DNA of 64,000 nt from contig OZ037770.1 of assembly GCA_964035545.1 (NCBI GenBank), positions 10,070,973-10,134,972 of the forward strand, written 5' to 3'. Positions within the stretch are counted from its first letter, which is position 1, and every line of letters starts with the position of its first letter. Position numbers and translations under genes: made by a program. Of this stretch, positions 1 through 11,590 are shown one piece after another. This DNA is from Bugula neritina. Taxonomy: Eukaryota > Bryozoa > Gymnolaemata > Cheilostomatida > Bugulidae. The notes below the pieces were generated by a model that saw only the letters and a program-made list of their open reading frames with translations, had not been told where the DNA came from and ran no database searches.

Positions 1-668
1 AAACTTGAGAAAAATGCCAACAAAATTCATTTCATGATATGAAGTAAAACCTGAAATCATTACAAGAGAACAGTTGGCGATACACAAAACTCTTGCAAAC
101 TAAAATTGAATGTTGAAATTATAAAACCTATTCCGGACTTTTGTTCAAAAGATACAAAGCAGTTGCAAGAGCTACAGTTTAAAACAGTTAAATTACGGAA
201 ATAAAATGGAGGTAAACGGCCTTGACATCTATTGCTAGGCAAGTGAATATCGGCAAATTGACTTCCACTTCTTGTTATAGGTTCTAGACAATAATTCATT
301 TTAAAAAATACCATATTGATATATAATACTCTCACTAAAGGTCTGTGCAATTTAATACTTGAATTTGAAATATATCTTTTGTCACCTACTGTATTTTGTA
401 TAATGGCAAATAGAAATATGCTGAAACTTTTCAACAGCCATCAACATATTAGAAAAGTAAATTCAAGTTTATAGAAGAACAAAAGCTAGTAGATATTTTA
501 TGCTAAGTAAAATCATGCCTAGATGTTACTTTCTTACATAATCATAGACTGTGTTTTATCCATTAAAAATAGTATTTTTGCTACCATCAGCAAGTCTCAA
601 GCGTTTTTCTAATACACAAGTAGCAGAAGACTTTCAATTATAAAACCAAGAAAGGACGGGGAACGTAC

Positions 669-918
669 CTTTTGAGCAGCCACTCCACCCGTGACTGTAC
701 CACCCAACACCAAATATCTCGGTCTAAGCAGTCGCGGCAAATTCCGGACTATGATGCTAACAATGGTTCTTCTAGCAGTTAGACTGAGAGGATTGTACTT
801 TGATGACGGGCCTGTGAGCACGCCCCCATCTATGTGTCGGTGCAGAACTCTGTAGTTTCTGGTAGAGTTGTTCGCCAACTTAAATCGAGATTTGGCAAAT
901 GCCAATCTTAGTTTTGAA
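669..918 (-). CDS. OPA1: OPA1-like dynamin GTPase, one internal exon (partial gene)
   Basis: OPA1 is the dynamin-related GTPase of the mitochondrial inner membrane that drives inner-membrane fusion and cristae shaping. Only one exon is visible. It runs on the minus strand from an acceptor (TTTGTTTCAG, AG at 920-919) to a strong donor (CAAAAG/GTACGT, GT at 668-667). It encodes about 83 residues of basic, Arg-rich, targeting-like sequence. This ends in LPRLLRPRYLVLGGTVTGG, which I align by memory with the OPA1 segment [20 protein letters not shown], the inner-membrane transmembrane anchor. The next exons, including the GTPase domain, lie left of the window, and I could not find the start-codon exon upstream (920 to about 5700). 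The call rests on one short region, so it is moderate. Another inner-membrane anchored protein is possible. Confidence 0.6.
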
Positions 919-1939
919 CTGAAACAAACAGCTATGTGTAGACGACTGTATTGAGTATAATGTCTGTGGCTGTATTCAATAGATTTTTTAGTTAATTTTG
1001 ACAGAAATATATATTGAGATGATGTGGTATAAGAAATTGAGCCTTCACTGACAAGATGAGCATAAATCATCCCAAAACTAAAGATTTCACTTGGCTTTAT
1101 TACACACCTTATCCCATGCAGCATAAGTTGTAGATAAACTTAGTTGCTAATAAATGTTTTACCTTTTTATATATCGCATTGTGTCAATCAGTCACTGTCA
1201 TAGTAACTCACAGCTGCACAACTAAAGCATGTCAAAACTCTGCAAATACACAATGCAGGCAACATGTTAGAAAGTAAGATTAAATGTGAAAATTAGTGAT
1301 TTACGCTTTGATATAAAATCAAATTACCAGAAAAAACCTTTCAAATTCCATATTGAAAAACATTGCCCACTTATAGCAATTAAATGACTCAGAAATTACA
1401 TTAAAACTCATTTGAAGCCACAAGTTGTATCAATACAACACTGAGTAAGTAAGTTTTATTATATGTTTATATTGCAAACACTTTAACTTATTGAACACAA
1501 CAAGGCTTGTTGAGCAGAAAAAAAATTGAAAAGAAAAAGTGAAGAATTTCATTACAGCAGTATTAATATCAGTAACCGATAGTAGTAGGCTATGTGTATA
1601 AAATCGACTTATAGCGATTTTAATTTTATGATCCAAGTCTGACTATCATTATGATTATGACTTATGAGTAAAAGTACTAGTAAATTTTTAATTACTAAGT
1701 AAGAGGAAAACAAATACCAACATCAAAATTAAAATACCAATGTGAAAATAAACAGCATACTCATATTTATAATAGCAATACTGATATTCATACTGATAGT
1801 GAGGCACATAGTGACACTCACTCTCACTGTAGCTGTAGGATTACTATTAGGACACTCATACAGTCATACTGGTAAACCTGAAGTTAAAGTAAAACTAAAA
1901 GTTTAAAAAATTAGCACAGCATTACATTTTGAATTTGAT

Positions 1940-2280
1940 TTACTATTACGTATTAGTATTACTATTAGTATTAGTATTACATTTACTATTAGTATTACTA
2001 GTATAACTATAAGTATTACTATTAGTATTACTATTACTATTAGTATTACTATTACTGTATTACTATTAGTAATTACTATTAGTATTAGTAAATTACTAAT
2101 ACTAATAGTAATAGTAATTAGTATTACTCATCAATTTGAATCTGAATTACTAAATCTAATACTACTACTAGTGGTAGTAGTACTACTACTAGTACAGCAG
2201 TAGTATTAATATTAGTATTAGTATAACTATTACTCATTTACTCATTACTGAGTATTAGTATTACTATTACTATTAGTCTT
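1940..2280. repeat. imperfect (TACTATTAG)n simple-repeat tract with hairpins
   Basis: The tract consists almost entirely of TAC/TAT/TAG trinucleotide words on one strand (ATTAGTATTACT and variants). It then inverts, giving an 18-19 bp stem (2073-2090 against 2094-2111) with a 3-nt loop. A second inverted piece around 2160-2200 is built from TACTACTACTAGTGGTAGTAG. The flanks 1790-1870 hold shorter degenerate copies. No coding potential is seen. Confidence 0.8.
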
Positions 2281-3589
2281 AGACAGTGATACAATAACTT
2301 TATTGAATAACAACTTGAACTACAAGTACAAAGCTAAAATTAGAGCCCGTGCCTAAAAATCATAAGAAAAATTAAGGTGTTTCACAATAGGTTGAAACTA
2401 ATCAATTATTACATTTACTGAAGTACTTATTGGCAATTAAACCGTATTAGTAACTAGCTACTATTTTGAAAATGATGAAGGTCCCAGCTCTAATAACAGT
2501 GCCTTTACTTTTAGGTTTCATCACTGTGAGAACATCGCTAAAAGCAGCACCAAGTTAGGAGCTACTGAGTACAGTATTTGAATACACAATACTCATAGCG
2601 GTCCGAATTTCAAACTCCAAACTCGATAACCTTAACTCATTGCACTTTGTTACCTCTAACTTGGAGCGGTTTCAAGTCGTTTCAATATGTTAAATGTTGT
2701 AGCGTAACCTCCATGTTTGTGTTATTACTATGAGGGGTGGGTCGCAAACTAACTACTAACTGCGACCTCTTTCTGCTTTTTGAAACTTTTTCAAATTACG
2801 CATTAGCACTCATCATAGAGTTATCTTCTTTTTTACACAAATATAACTACGATACACATAAATATCATTATGGTATTATTATCTTTCTGTCTCTGTAGTC
2901 TATATATTATTATATTATACAGAGACTGTAAACATCATAATATTATTGTGTTTCTGTTGTTATTTATATGGTATATGGAGAGCTTTAGTGTACAAATTTA
3001 ATGCTCAAGTTTCTTAAGAGAGAGATTAGGCAACTCTGTAAATCCTAATTCTACATTTTATACATGAACTAAAAATACAATTTAAAAATATTGATCACAC
3101 AGGTAACTTTTCATCCTTTTTGTACTGTAACTATCGTGGCATATTGAATTGCTACAACTGCACTTAAAATAGTGTTCTTGTGGGCTATAGCTTACTTTAT
3201 TCAACAAACACCTACTGTTGACATTTATAAAACATAACTATTACATAACCACAATTTCAATTGTGTGACTGCTACTGATTTACTACAATACCTAAATTCC
3301 TATGATCGTGCTGAATGGAAGCAAAACCTCCATACTGGAGGCAGACATTTGACTCAGATAACAACATTAAGAGTCTTATGGCTAGACATGCAAGACACCA
3401 GCACTGAAGATGCTATTCACTGTCAACACTGACAGACGCTTGCCAAACACACTACAATACCATATACAATTTATGGGGTAGGACTACATAGTAATATTAT
3501 TGCATAACCACTGTTCTCCCTTGGTTATAAAGCCATTAACACCTGCGTAATTATACCCCTCCCCTTGATCTCAAGATCACAGCATGGAC

Positions 3590-3845
3590 ATAGAATTTTT
3601 CGCTGTAAAATTCTGCCAGCCATTTGGGTGGTCTCCCTTCCCTGATTGGAATACTCTCTTTTTCCTCATTGAACTTATCAACAGCATATCATTCTCGGCA
3701 TCACAGGAATGACTGGCATTGATTCGATGGTTTCGTTCAACTATGCCATTGCCTGCTTGTCAGTATGCACAGCAAAACACCAGTGATACACTCCAACTAG
3801 TCATAATGCTCTTTATACTGTCACTCTTAAAGCATGGCCCATAGT
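3590..3845 (-). pseudogene. retroelement integrase-core relic
   Basis: On the minus strand one reading frame gives LVFCCAY, then a stop, then QAGNGIVERNHRI. This is the shape of the conserved integrase-core end found in LTR retrotransposons and related elements (a CAY.PSGNGIVERNHRT-like signature, from memory). The frame carries an in-frame stop, and similarity fades after the signature. No long terminal repeats, reverse transcriptase or gag were recognised nearby. I read it as an old, non-functional fragment. Nearby DNA at 3300-3480 might belong to the same element, but I cannot support that. Confidence 0.55.
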
Positions 3846-5738
3846 GGTATATTATTATACTCACATAAAATGTTCAAAATAATTGTTCATAAAATGTACA
3901 GAATATGATTGCCTAATCAAAATAAGCCAATCATTAATTTGCAAACTAAACCAGCCAGTTGACAAGCTAAGCCAGAAAGTAATTTAGACTATGTTTGTGT
4001 GAATTCCAACCATAAAATGGTTTGCTTCCAGCTGCAATTATTTACGAAGTACAAGATAAGTCATATTTTTAACTGAAAGGACAACTCTAAAATATTTGCA
4101 TATATTTTTTTCAAATAAATAAAAGTAGTATACAAGAGCTTGAAATCTCACCAGTGCCTAAATGAATAAGTATTGAACATACTCTAGACAAAGAACTATT
4201 TATGCTATAGTTCAAATAACATCTCTTTAATCACAAAATCACAAACAAAAGCATTGTAAAAAGATTTAAAATGATCGGCTGTCACTAAGATGCATTATGA
4301 CACAAATACTCATATACCAGCAATGCAATAAATATGTATGTTCATTATATTTATAGTAGTACTAAGAGCTTCAATACAACAGCTAATCCCTATAAATATA
4401 AAAACAATGTATTCTCCTAATTAAACCATTTCAAAATGAATTTTAAGTAGTCTACAAATAATGTTCCATAATCACCAGTATGTTGTAAATAATAGTTTAC
4501 TGTGTAATAGCCCAAGACCTCAAAATAGTTTTTTCAAACCATGCAAGTTCACATAATTATCGAAAAATCATAATTACATATCAGCTGGCTTGAATATAGG
4601 TATAACAAAAATGCTGAAAAGAAATCAATATTCATAATGATTAAAATAAATCATGCATCCTTGAAATTGTGAGCAGGTAATTATAACTGGTCAACAAACA
4701 AAAGCAAAGGTGAAACAGTCTGCAGCTGCTGCATTATTATAACATCAACACAATAGTTTGCTTTCAACTTCATTTTCCTTCAGCAGCTTGCTTAATGTTG
4801 TGAAAAATATTTGTGAAACAACAGCAAGGTAAAAAAACAGGTTGGTTTTAGTTTCAAGTTATAGTACATATATTATTATTTCACTTTTAGCTATAAGTCT
4901 TCTATAATCACATTTTTTCTATAATTATATTTACAAGTCATGTTTTTAACTTGGAAATGTATGAGGGCATCACAATTTTCTTGCAGTCGTGATGCTGTCA
5001 TCCACCTGGCTTAAACTGGTTTCATCCCAGATAGACGCTACTTTTTATTTTGGTGCCACATAATTATATAGCAATATACTTATATATACATATATAACTG
5101 TTGCATTGATTGCTAAATAGCTAAAATGCTAATAGCTACAATAGCTAACATGAATTATCTCGAATAATACGCTAATTTTCATAGATTTGTGTGAGACAAA
5201 AAGACAGTGATATATTAATAATAAACAGTATCTTTAATTAATGAATACTCATTGACAGAATATCTGCTCAAACAAGAAGCAAAAAGTATGTAAAATTATT
5301 ATGTTAATGCAGATCAAAGAAATTTATTTATGTGCTCAATACATGCTTTATTTAAATATACATATTTTTAAATAATATTCAAATAAATTGTACATGAAAT
5401 ATATATTGTATAACAAATATAAATAAATATCGTCTAGCTGAGAAGTGTCCAAGTGGGAAAATTAGCCTAGCGTCTAAAAGGGAAGCGTTTACCTGGGATG
5501 ACACCGTTTAAACTGTAGCTTTGCACAAAAGTTTGCATAATTTACATTTTAATTATTTATTATATACTGTCAGCTTAGTTTCAATTTACTGCAATAAGCA
5601 CCATATCAAATTACTGCAGTATTGCATTTTGTGTTTAAACGTACACTCAGAATATTGCTATTAATACAGTATAAATTCGATATACTTTTAGCATTAAAAC
5701 TGAGACTAAATTAACCAAAAGACAGGAGCATTAATATA

Positions 5739-7133
5739 ATGCCCCATATGAAGACTTTCCAGATGAGAAGAATTCTTATACTAACCTGCAGTGTCACATG
5801 GGCTATAACACTGAGTGTCATGTTGTACCACAACTATTCTCCTAAATTTGGTGAAGAAGTATATATAACCATGAATAGTTCTGTTCTGACAGTCAACACC
5901 ACTGAGACAGTGAATAAGTGTGAGTCAAATGGACAGCTTGGATCCTTAACATCGAGAATTCTTAGTAACTTTTCCGTCACGTGTGGGCTGCAGTCTCTTC
6001 AGCACATCGCGACATTAGCTAGTCAAGTTGATATTTTAAAAAGAGATTTTCCATTCCAATTAAACCAGATTGTCTGTGCGCTAAATAGAAAGCTCTGGAC
6101 TGTTCTTTACGGAATCACAAAAGACAAGCAACACAGCGTTGTGCGTAACATAACAGTTAAAAGGTTTGAACAAAGACACAAATCTTTAGCTTTCATAAAA
6201 ATGTTTAAAGTAGGTGGTAGTCATATATCAACGCTCTTGAATACATACAGCTACAGACATGATCTAAACATAGACCCAGTATTAGCAATCGCAGGTAAGA
6301 AAGGTACTCTCCGATATGAAGACCGGTGTGTAGATGTTGCTGGAGTTGACCACCCACAACAGTTCTTCTACGCTAGTTTCAAATCTAAACAATCACGCCA
6401 ACAGTACTTCTGCAATGATGTCTTAGAGTTTATGACAATAAGAAATCCTGTACAGAGAGTGTGGAGTGCATACAACCACTTTGTAAGACAAGCTTTGTCA
6501 AAACCAAGTCTCGCTGAATTCCTAATGACTAACCATGAAATGTTGACTCCACCAAACAAATTATTTTCTCTCGACGTTGAAAAGGCAACTAAAATAACTA
6601 AAAACATGACAATTCTGTCTCAAGAAGACATGGATGTTTCACTCATACTTCTTGCTATGAAAGCTAATCTAAGCATCTGCGATGTAATGTACGCACCTTG
6701 TAAACAAACAGGAAACGATTGGGAAGTTAATAAATGTAACGACAAAAAACCTCCACTAGATATCGAATCTGAAAAAATAATTATGTCTCACGTCAACAAC
6801 TCAGGAGAGCAACGCTTCTACGAGAGAAATCTAAAAAATTTTAGACAGGAAGTAGAGAAAAATGATTTAACTGATGCTGTGTCCGACTACTTGCGCATAA
6901 GAGATCAAGCTGAGTTAGCATGTTCTACTAAACTCAGCCGGATGGCTTGGCAGAACGTTTTCTTTGTTGACGCCAAAGTTAAGTTAGTTTTTGAAACAGC
7001 ACGCCTCTACTTCAGTACTGGTGCTGGCCAACATTCAAAAATCTCACCACTCTGGGTTTGCATGCAAAACTATTGCCACGACAACTACAAGCTGAATGTG
7101 GATCCTAGTAACAGCGTGCGGCCAATCACATAA
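5739..7133 (+). CDS. Golgi-type carbohydrate sulfotransferase (galactose-3-O-sulfotransferase-like), single exon
   Basis: The 464-residue protein has type II membrane topology: a short basic N-terminus, one hydrophobic anchor at about residues 11-30 (ILILTCSVTWAITLSVML), a stem with several N-glycosylation sequons, then a lumenal catalytic domain. Such enzymes transfer sulfate from PAPS to a sugar hydroxyl in the Golgi. A 5'-phosphosulfate loop candidate, FIKMFKVGGSHISTLLN, lies near residues 155-171. A clear 3'-phosphate motif, MTIRNPVQRVWSAYNHF, lies near 231-247. The overall spacing and a C-terminal FYERNLKNFRQEVEKN segment suggest the Gal-3-O-sulfotransferase (GAL3ST) group, but another Golgi sulfotransferase subfamily is possible. 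The gene is intronless; the ATG has a hydrophobic anchor directly after it. AATAAA at 7307-7312 is a likely poly(A) signal. The acceptor sugar cannot be told. Confidence 0.75.
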   Translation: MPHMKTFQMRRILILTCSVTWAITLSVMLYHNYSPKFGEEVYITMNSSVLTVNTTETVNKCESNGQLGSLTSRILSNFSVTCGLQSLQHIATLASQVDILKRDFPFQLNQIVCALNRKLWTVLYGITKDKQHSVVRNITVKRFEQRHKSLAFIKMFKVGGSHISTLLNTYSYRHDLNIDPVLAIAGKKGTLRYEDRCVDVAGVDHPQQFFYASFKSKQSRQQYFCNDVLEFMTIRNPVQRVWSAYNHFVRQALSKPSLAEFLMTNHEMLTPPNKLFSLDVEKATKITKNMTILSQEDMDVSLILLAMKANLSICDVMYAPCKQTGNDWEVNKCNDKKPPLDIESEKIIMSHVNNSGEQRFYERNLKNFRQEVEKNDLTDAVSDYLRIRDQAELACSTKLSRMAWQNVFFVDAKVKLVFETARLYFSTGAGQHSKISPLWVCMQNYCHDNYKLNVDPSNSVRPIT

Positions 7134-7306
7134 CCTGATATTTGTTGCTGCTTGCTTTTATGTATAATTATTATGGTAAATTGACTTTCAAGGTGCTTTC
7201 AATTTTGAAAACAGAGATATTCTAACAAGCTAGATTTTTATTAATGACTTACTTCATCATTGTGAAGTGAAATTATTAGCCTATAATTATACCCTTTCCA
7301 GTAGTA

Positions 7307-7312
7307 AATAAA
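7307..7312 (+). terminator. poly(A) signal of the sulfotransferase gene
   Basis: Canonical AATAAA, about 175 bases after the stop codon, followed by AT/T-rich sequence. It is the first canonical hexamer in a plausible position. Confidence 0.5.
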
Positions 7313-7319
7313 TCAAGTT

Positions 7320-10300
7320 TGATTTATGTGACTTTATCTTATTTATTGTTTTCAATACAATGTTATAAACATTTTATATCTCTTATTTTTCAACTGCATT
7401 TGTTACTAAATACATATAGGCTTGTCTACACTGTAAATATTATTAAACAATAAGCCACCAATACATCATTTAAGCCAACTGGTACAAAGCTTACAAAATA
7501 TTTCATCATCAACATTAAATGCTGTTGCATGCTCAATTATTTATCTAATTGCGTTCATGTTTGCAATAGAGAGTCAAAAGTTTCAGTTCAAGTCTATAAC
7601 AATTAACAGAATTGATCACAATTTGTTGTACTCATTAAACATTATACATGCAATTATCTTTACCATTTAATTTTCCTCTTTTGAGTTTTATATTAATTAA
7701 CTATAAAAATAGTTCATGAAATTGCCAATGTTGGTGAAACAATTATCATATTGATTGCCCTCATACACAATTATTGACACTATTCATACAATGTGCAATA
7801 ACGTAAACTGTAATAACAGACATTTAGCCTCTGCTCCAATTACATTATTTTATTGATTACTCCTACTGTTATTGTACTTTTTGTAATTAATTGACCTGCA
7901 AGTGACTGGTCAGATGAATTAATTATTCACGTGTGGTATTTTGATGGCATAATGTCACGTTGTTGTCAAAAAGTGTTATTTGCTTGAGAACTGTGCACAG
8001 CTATTACACTCGTGCCAACTTTACATTTTGTTATGATCTTCATATATTGTTTATTCCATTTATTCCATTTATCTATTATTGTGTAGGGGTGACGTTAGTT
8101 CAACCATGAAATAATCTTTATGAATAGTCTGATAAGTTATAAATAAACATGAAAAAATATTGACAGATTGTAAAATTCACTCGTGCATCTGTTAATACCA
8201 TTATATCTTTTACATTTACAATTATTCAATATATAGATTAAATTAAATAGAAATTAGCAGTAATTTACAGAAAATTTGCATTAGCAGCTTTACCACTTAG
8301 AAAAGTTTGGTCAAGTTAAGAATCTACTATTTGTTGCTTTTATAAAATTAGTTTTCCATAGTTTTATGTTGACAATTAACTTATACTCTGCATTAAAAAG
8401 CACAAAAGGGTAAAAACTAAATCAATAAAGTGTATTGTTCAGTCTCTCAAATTCTTTTACAATCTGATCCATAAAATGTGACATGCACTTTTATAATTAT
8501 TTGGAAGTATGAGATACGATGTTGGTGTCAACAAGTAGGACATGTAATATAGCTGTATGCTCAATGATATTTTATTATACTATTATATATGAATAATGCC
8601 AGTTACACACTATTTATGTCTAATTTAGAACATGTAATTTTTCAAATTACGAATTAAGTGCAGGTGTTTTATTTATACAATTCAGTTTAATTTATTAAGT
8701 TTTCTTTATACCACATATAAATCCGCAATAAATAGCTATTATCCATCATGACAGGACATCTCATCTCTACTTCTGGCAGACAACAGTTATTTCTAAATTA
8801 ACTGCCACACATTATTCTAACTCTTTGTAGCAATAATACATTATATAATGCATATAGTACATATAATACATATACTAGATATAACACATACATGAACATG
8901 CACATATAATAAATATAATACACATAATATAAATTTAGCACATATAGTTTTAATTCTGTTCAACACACAGACAATTGTTATTTGGATAAAATTTAGCACT
9001 CAGTTCTAATGATGACTAGAGTTCTCTCCCCTGCCTAGCTGAGAGTTTTTCTGACAAGCTTGAGCATATTATTTTGTATCACTATATAATAAACCCGTGC
9101 AGGACTACAGCTGTGGAGGTAAAAAGGAAATTCAGTAAATCTAAATGGAAAATTCTGTATAATAACAAATGGTAAAAAGTTGAGTGGAAATATCAATGAA
9201 ACTATGATAATTATTTGATAGTTTTTTAACAAATTTGCCTGCTTTTATTAAACAATAATAATTTCTTCACAGTGTATGTTTTTATCTCAGATATTTATGA
9301 TTATGAAGAATAATATATTATAAGCAATGAAATATATGCTCTTGGACCCTTAGAGAAAATATGCAGTAGCCATTAATTATTATTTAAAAGTATTGAGGAA
9401 AAATAACTTTGATATCACAGATATACAAGATGAACAGAATATGCATAGTTTCTGAGAGCAAAAAAAAAGATTTTATATATATGGAATGATATCATGCATT
9501 ACAGATTTCAATACTCTCTCAATATATGTATATATGTAAACTTAATTTTATTTTTAACAAAAAAACTGAATAAGATTGTTGCTTTGTCTTGAAAGATTTC
9601 TCCGGTAATTATAGCATTAATTTGTTGACTGAAGGTGAATGGCAATCAGTGTTGAACAAATAAGACAGCCTCTTATCAAGATTATCAGGTGAAGAGGGTA
9701 ATTTACCACCCATTAACTTTTCATGACATGTTTACTGTTTGGATTAATAACACATCAATGTTTGTTTATTAGATAGCAACCTTGTATCCATAACAGTTAG
9801 CCCCATTACCTTACTTTATACGGGACGTGCTGCAGTTATCCCTACAAGTGCATAGAAAAGATTGACTAAAAATAGATCTCATACATTATTTTAAAAACAT
9901 TAAGAATAGAAGTACGTTGTTTTACAGAGCTTAAACTAGTGTTACGATGTTTTATCATGTAACGTAAATGGAACACCAGTCAGAATTTTATCTATCAAAA
10001 ATTAAAATATGGTGTAGCCAAGCCTCTAAAGTCTTTCCCATCAGTCTACACAAGCCACGCCAAAACAAATTGAATTTGCCATCTTTTTGTTTACAAACTA
10101 AACTTAAGCTCCCATACTCTCTATGCATCGAATATTAATGCATTGCTAAAAAAGTTGTGAATCACTGCTCTATATACACTTGGCAAATGGAAGCGACTGT
10201 TATCAAATTTTTATCAGATACTAATGCATTCATTTATCTGATTATTTTTAGAATCAGCAAAAATTATTTTTGAGCTTATGGTATATTTTAACAAACATGT

Positions 10301-10980
10301 ATTTATTTATAAATTATGGTCTAGCAGTTTTATTTATTTTTAACCTGTCTTTAGCACCGGAATTTGCTTACGCAGTGGTAAATACACTCAAAAGATAGAT
10401 GATTAGAAAATTGCACTCAAAACAGTTGCGAATTGTGTTTGCTGGATGTTTTCACTAGTACTCAACTTAGAAAAAAAATAAAAATATATACAGTATAAAT
10501 TGAAATACTGCAATGCATATCTGACAATATTATTACTACATTGAGTATAACCTTGCTATCTCCAGGCTACCCTTTTCACCGAAATACTCAAAAGTTAAAA
10601 AAAGATGGTTGAATATTTTCTAACTGACTCAAAAGTTCATCTATTGCTCTCACACAAAGCATCCTTGTTTGTATTAGAAGTACAATACAACTCAATAAAT
10701 TGCTAAGCAGCGGGTATAGATATATTATTCAAAATAAGTTTTAATTTGCTAAAATTGACACTGAAAAACTTTGGGTTATTTCAAGCTGCTAAGAATTAAT
10801 AATTATACTTATATTTATATTGTATTATATTGTATAATTATATTTAAATATGTATTTAAATTTATGTTATATATTTGAATTTTTACGACAATATGCAACA
10901 TATTACAATAGTTTTAGTATTTTTAGTTTAGGTTATTACCACTCTGAGCCTCCTGTACTACTTAAAAACGTAACTGTAGT
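7320..10980. other. gene-poor AT-rich interval
   Basis: I find no reading frame with recognisable protein features and no convincing exon. Short stretches of ATA/TATA-type repeats occur near 8840-8940 and 10800-10850. The only structured element is the tRNA-like sequence just beyond the right end. Confidence 0.5.
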
Positions 10981-10989
10981 GTTAAGTTT

Positions 10990-11066
10990 AACCAGTGGTC
11001 TCTATGGTGCAATGGTTAGTACGTCTGCTTGCAAGCCAGAAGTTTTGGGTTCAAATCTCAGTGGTG
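10990..11066 (+). repeat. tRNA-like sequence, probably a SINE head or tRNA pseudogene
   Basis: A box-A-like segment (TGGTGCAATGGTTAGTACG) and a box-B-like segment (GGGTTCAAATCTC) are correctly spaced, with an anticodon-arm hairpin (TCTGC/CCAGA, loop TTGCAAG) between them. The acceptor ends do not pair (5' GTCTCTA against 3' TGGTGGC), so this is unlikely to be a functional tRNA. The layout resembles the heads of the tRNA-derived SINE copies elsewhere in the window. Confidence 0.55.
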
Positions 11067-11590
11067 GCAAAAGTTTTATAGTAAGCATTTTTATATAGAT
11101 TTGTAAAATGGATATCTTCGAAATAACTGAAGTTATATATTAAATGCTATGTAAGTGGGAATGCCTTTGAGACAACTTATTGAATGTGAAGTTGTGTTAC
11201 CATGAGTAATCAAAGGGTTGCTGGTGTATTTGATTTGTTTAATAACAGTTTATTGCTCAACACACTAGGTGAATTGTTAAAATAAAATATTGCTCATGTT
11301 AAATACAGTTTGCAAAGCATAGAATTTGATAAAATATTTATTATAAAAGAATATGTACACGGTATTTACAAAATAGATAATTACATGTTATAAAATTGAA
11401 TTTCACTTTTAGAAAACTGCAAAAAAATATATATATAAGTTTATGAAAATGTGGTAGATGTTTTAGCAACACAGTAATATAAAATTATAATTTATGAACT
11501 ACTTTAAATGCTGGTTATAGTTTTGAAGAATAAAATAAGAAGAACTTTTAATTATAGTAAGTTTGTAGAAGCACAAAAGAGAAACTAATT

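Larger units (their letters stand above)
919..5738. other. gene-poor interval
   Basis: Apart from the simple repeats at 1940-2280 and the integrase relic near 3600-3840, I see only AT-rich sequence with short unsupported reading frames. The first exon of the OPA1-like gene is probably somewhere here but was not found. AT-rich repeats also occur at 2880-2950 (ATATTATTATATTATAC). Confidence 0.5.

Noticed and set aside
609-1124. Full 171-codon minus-strand frame as one protein
   Set aside because: Only 918-669 is bounded by good splice sites and looks OPA1-like. The rest is flanking intron.
3300-3480. Possible LINE reverse-transcriptase tail (DRAEWKQNLH)
   Set aside because: The match is too short, and stops follow. 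I cannot support it.
10990-11066. Functional tRNA gene (anticodon GCA by position)
   Set aside because: The acceptor stem does not pair and the T-stem is weak, so I treat it as SINE-derived or a pseudogene.
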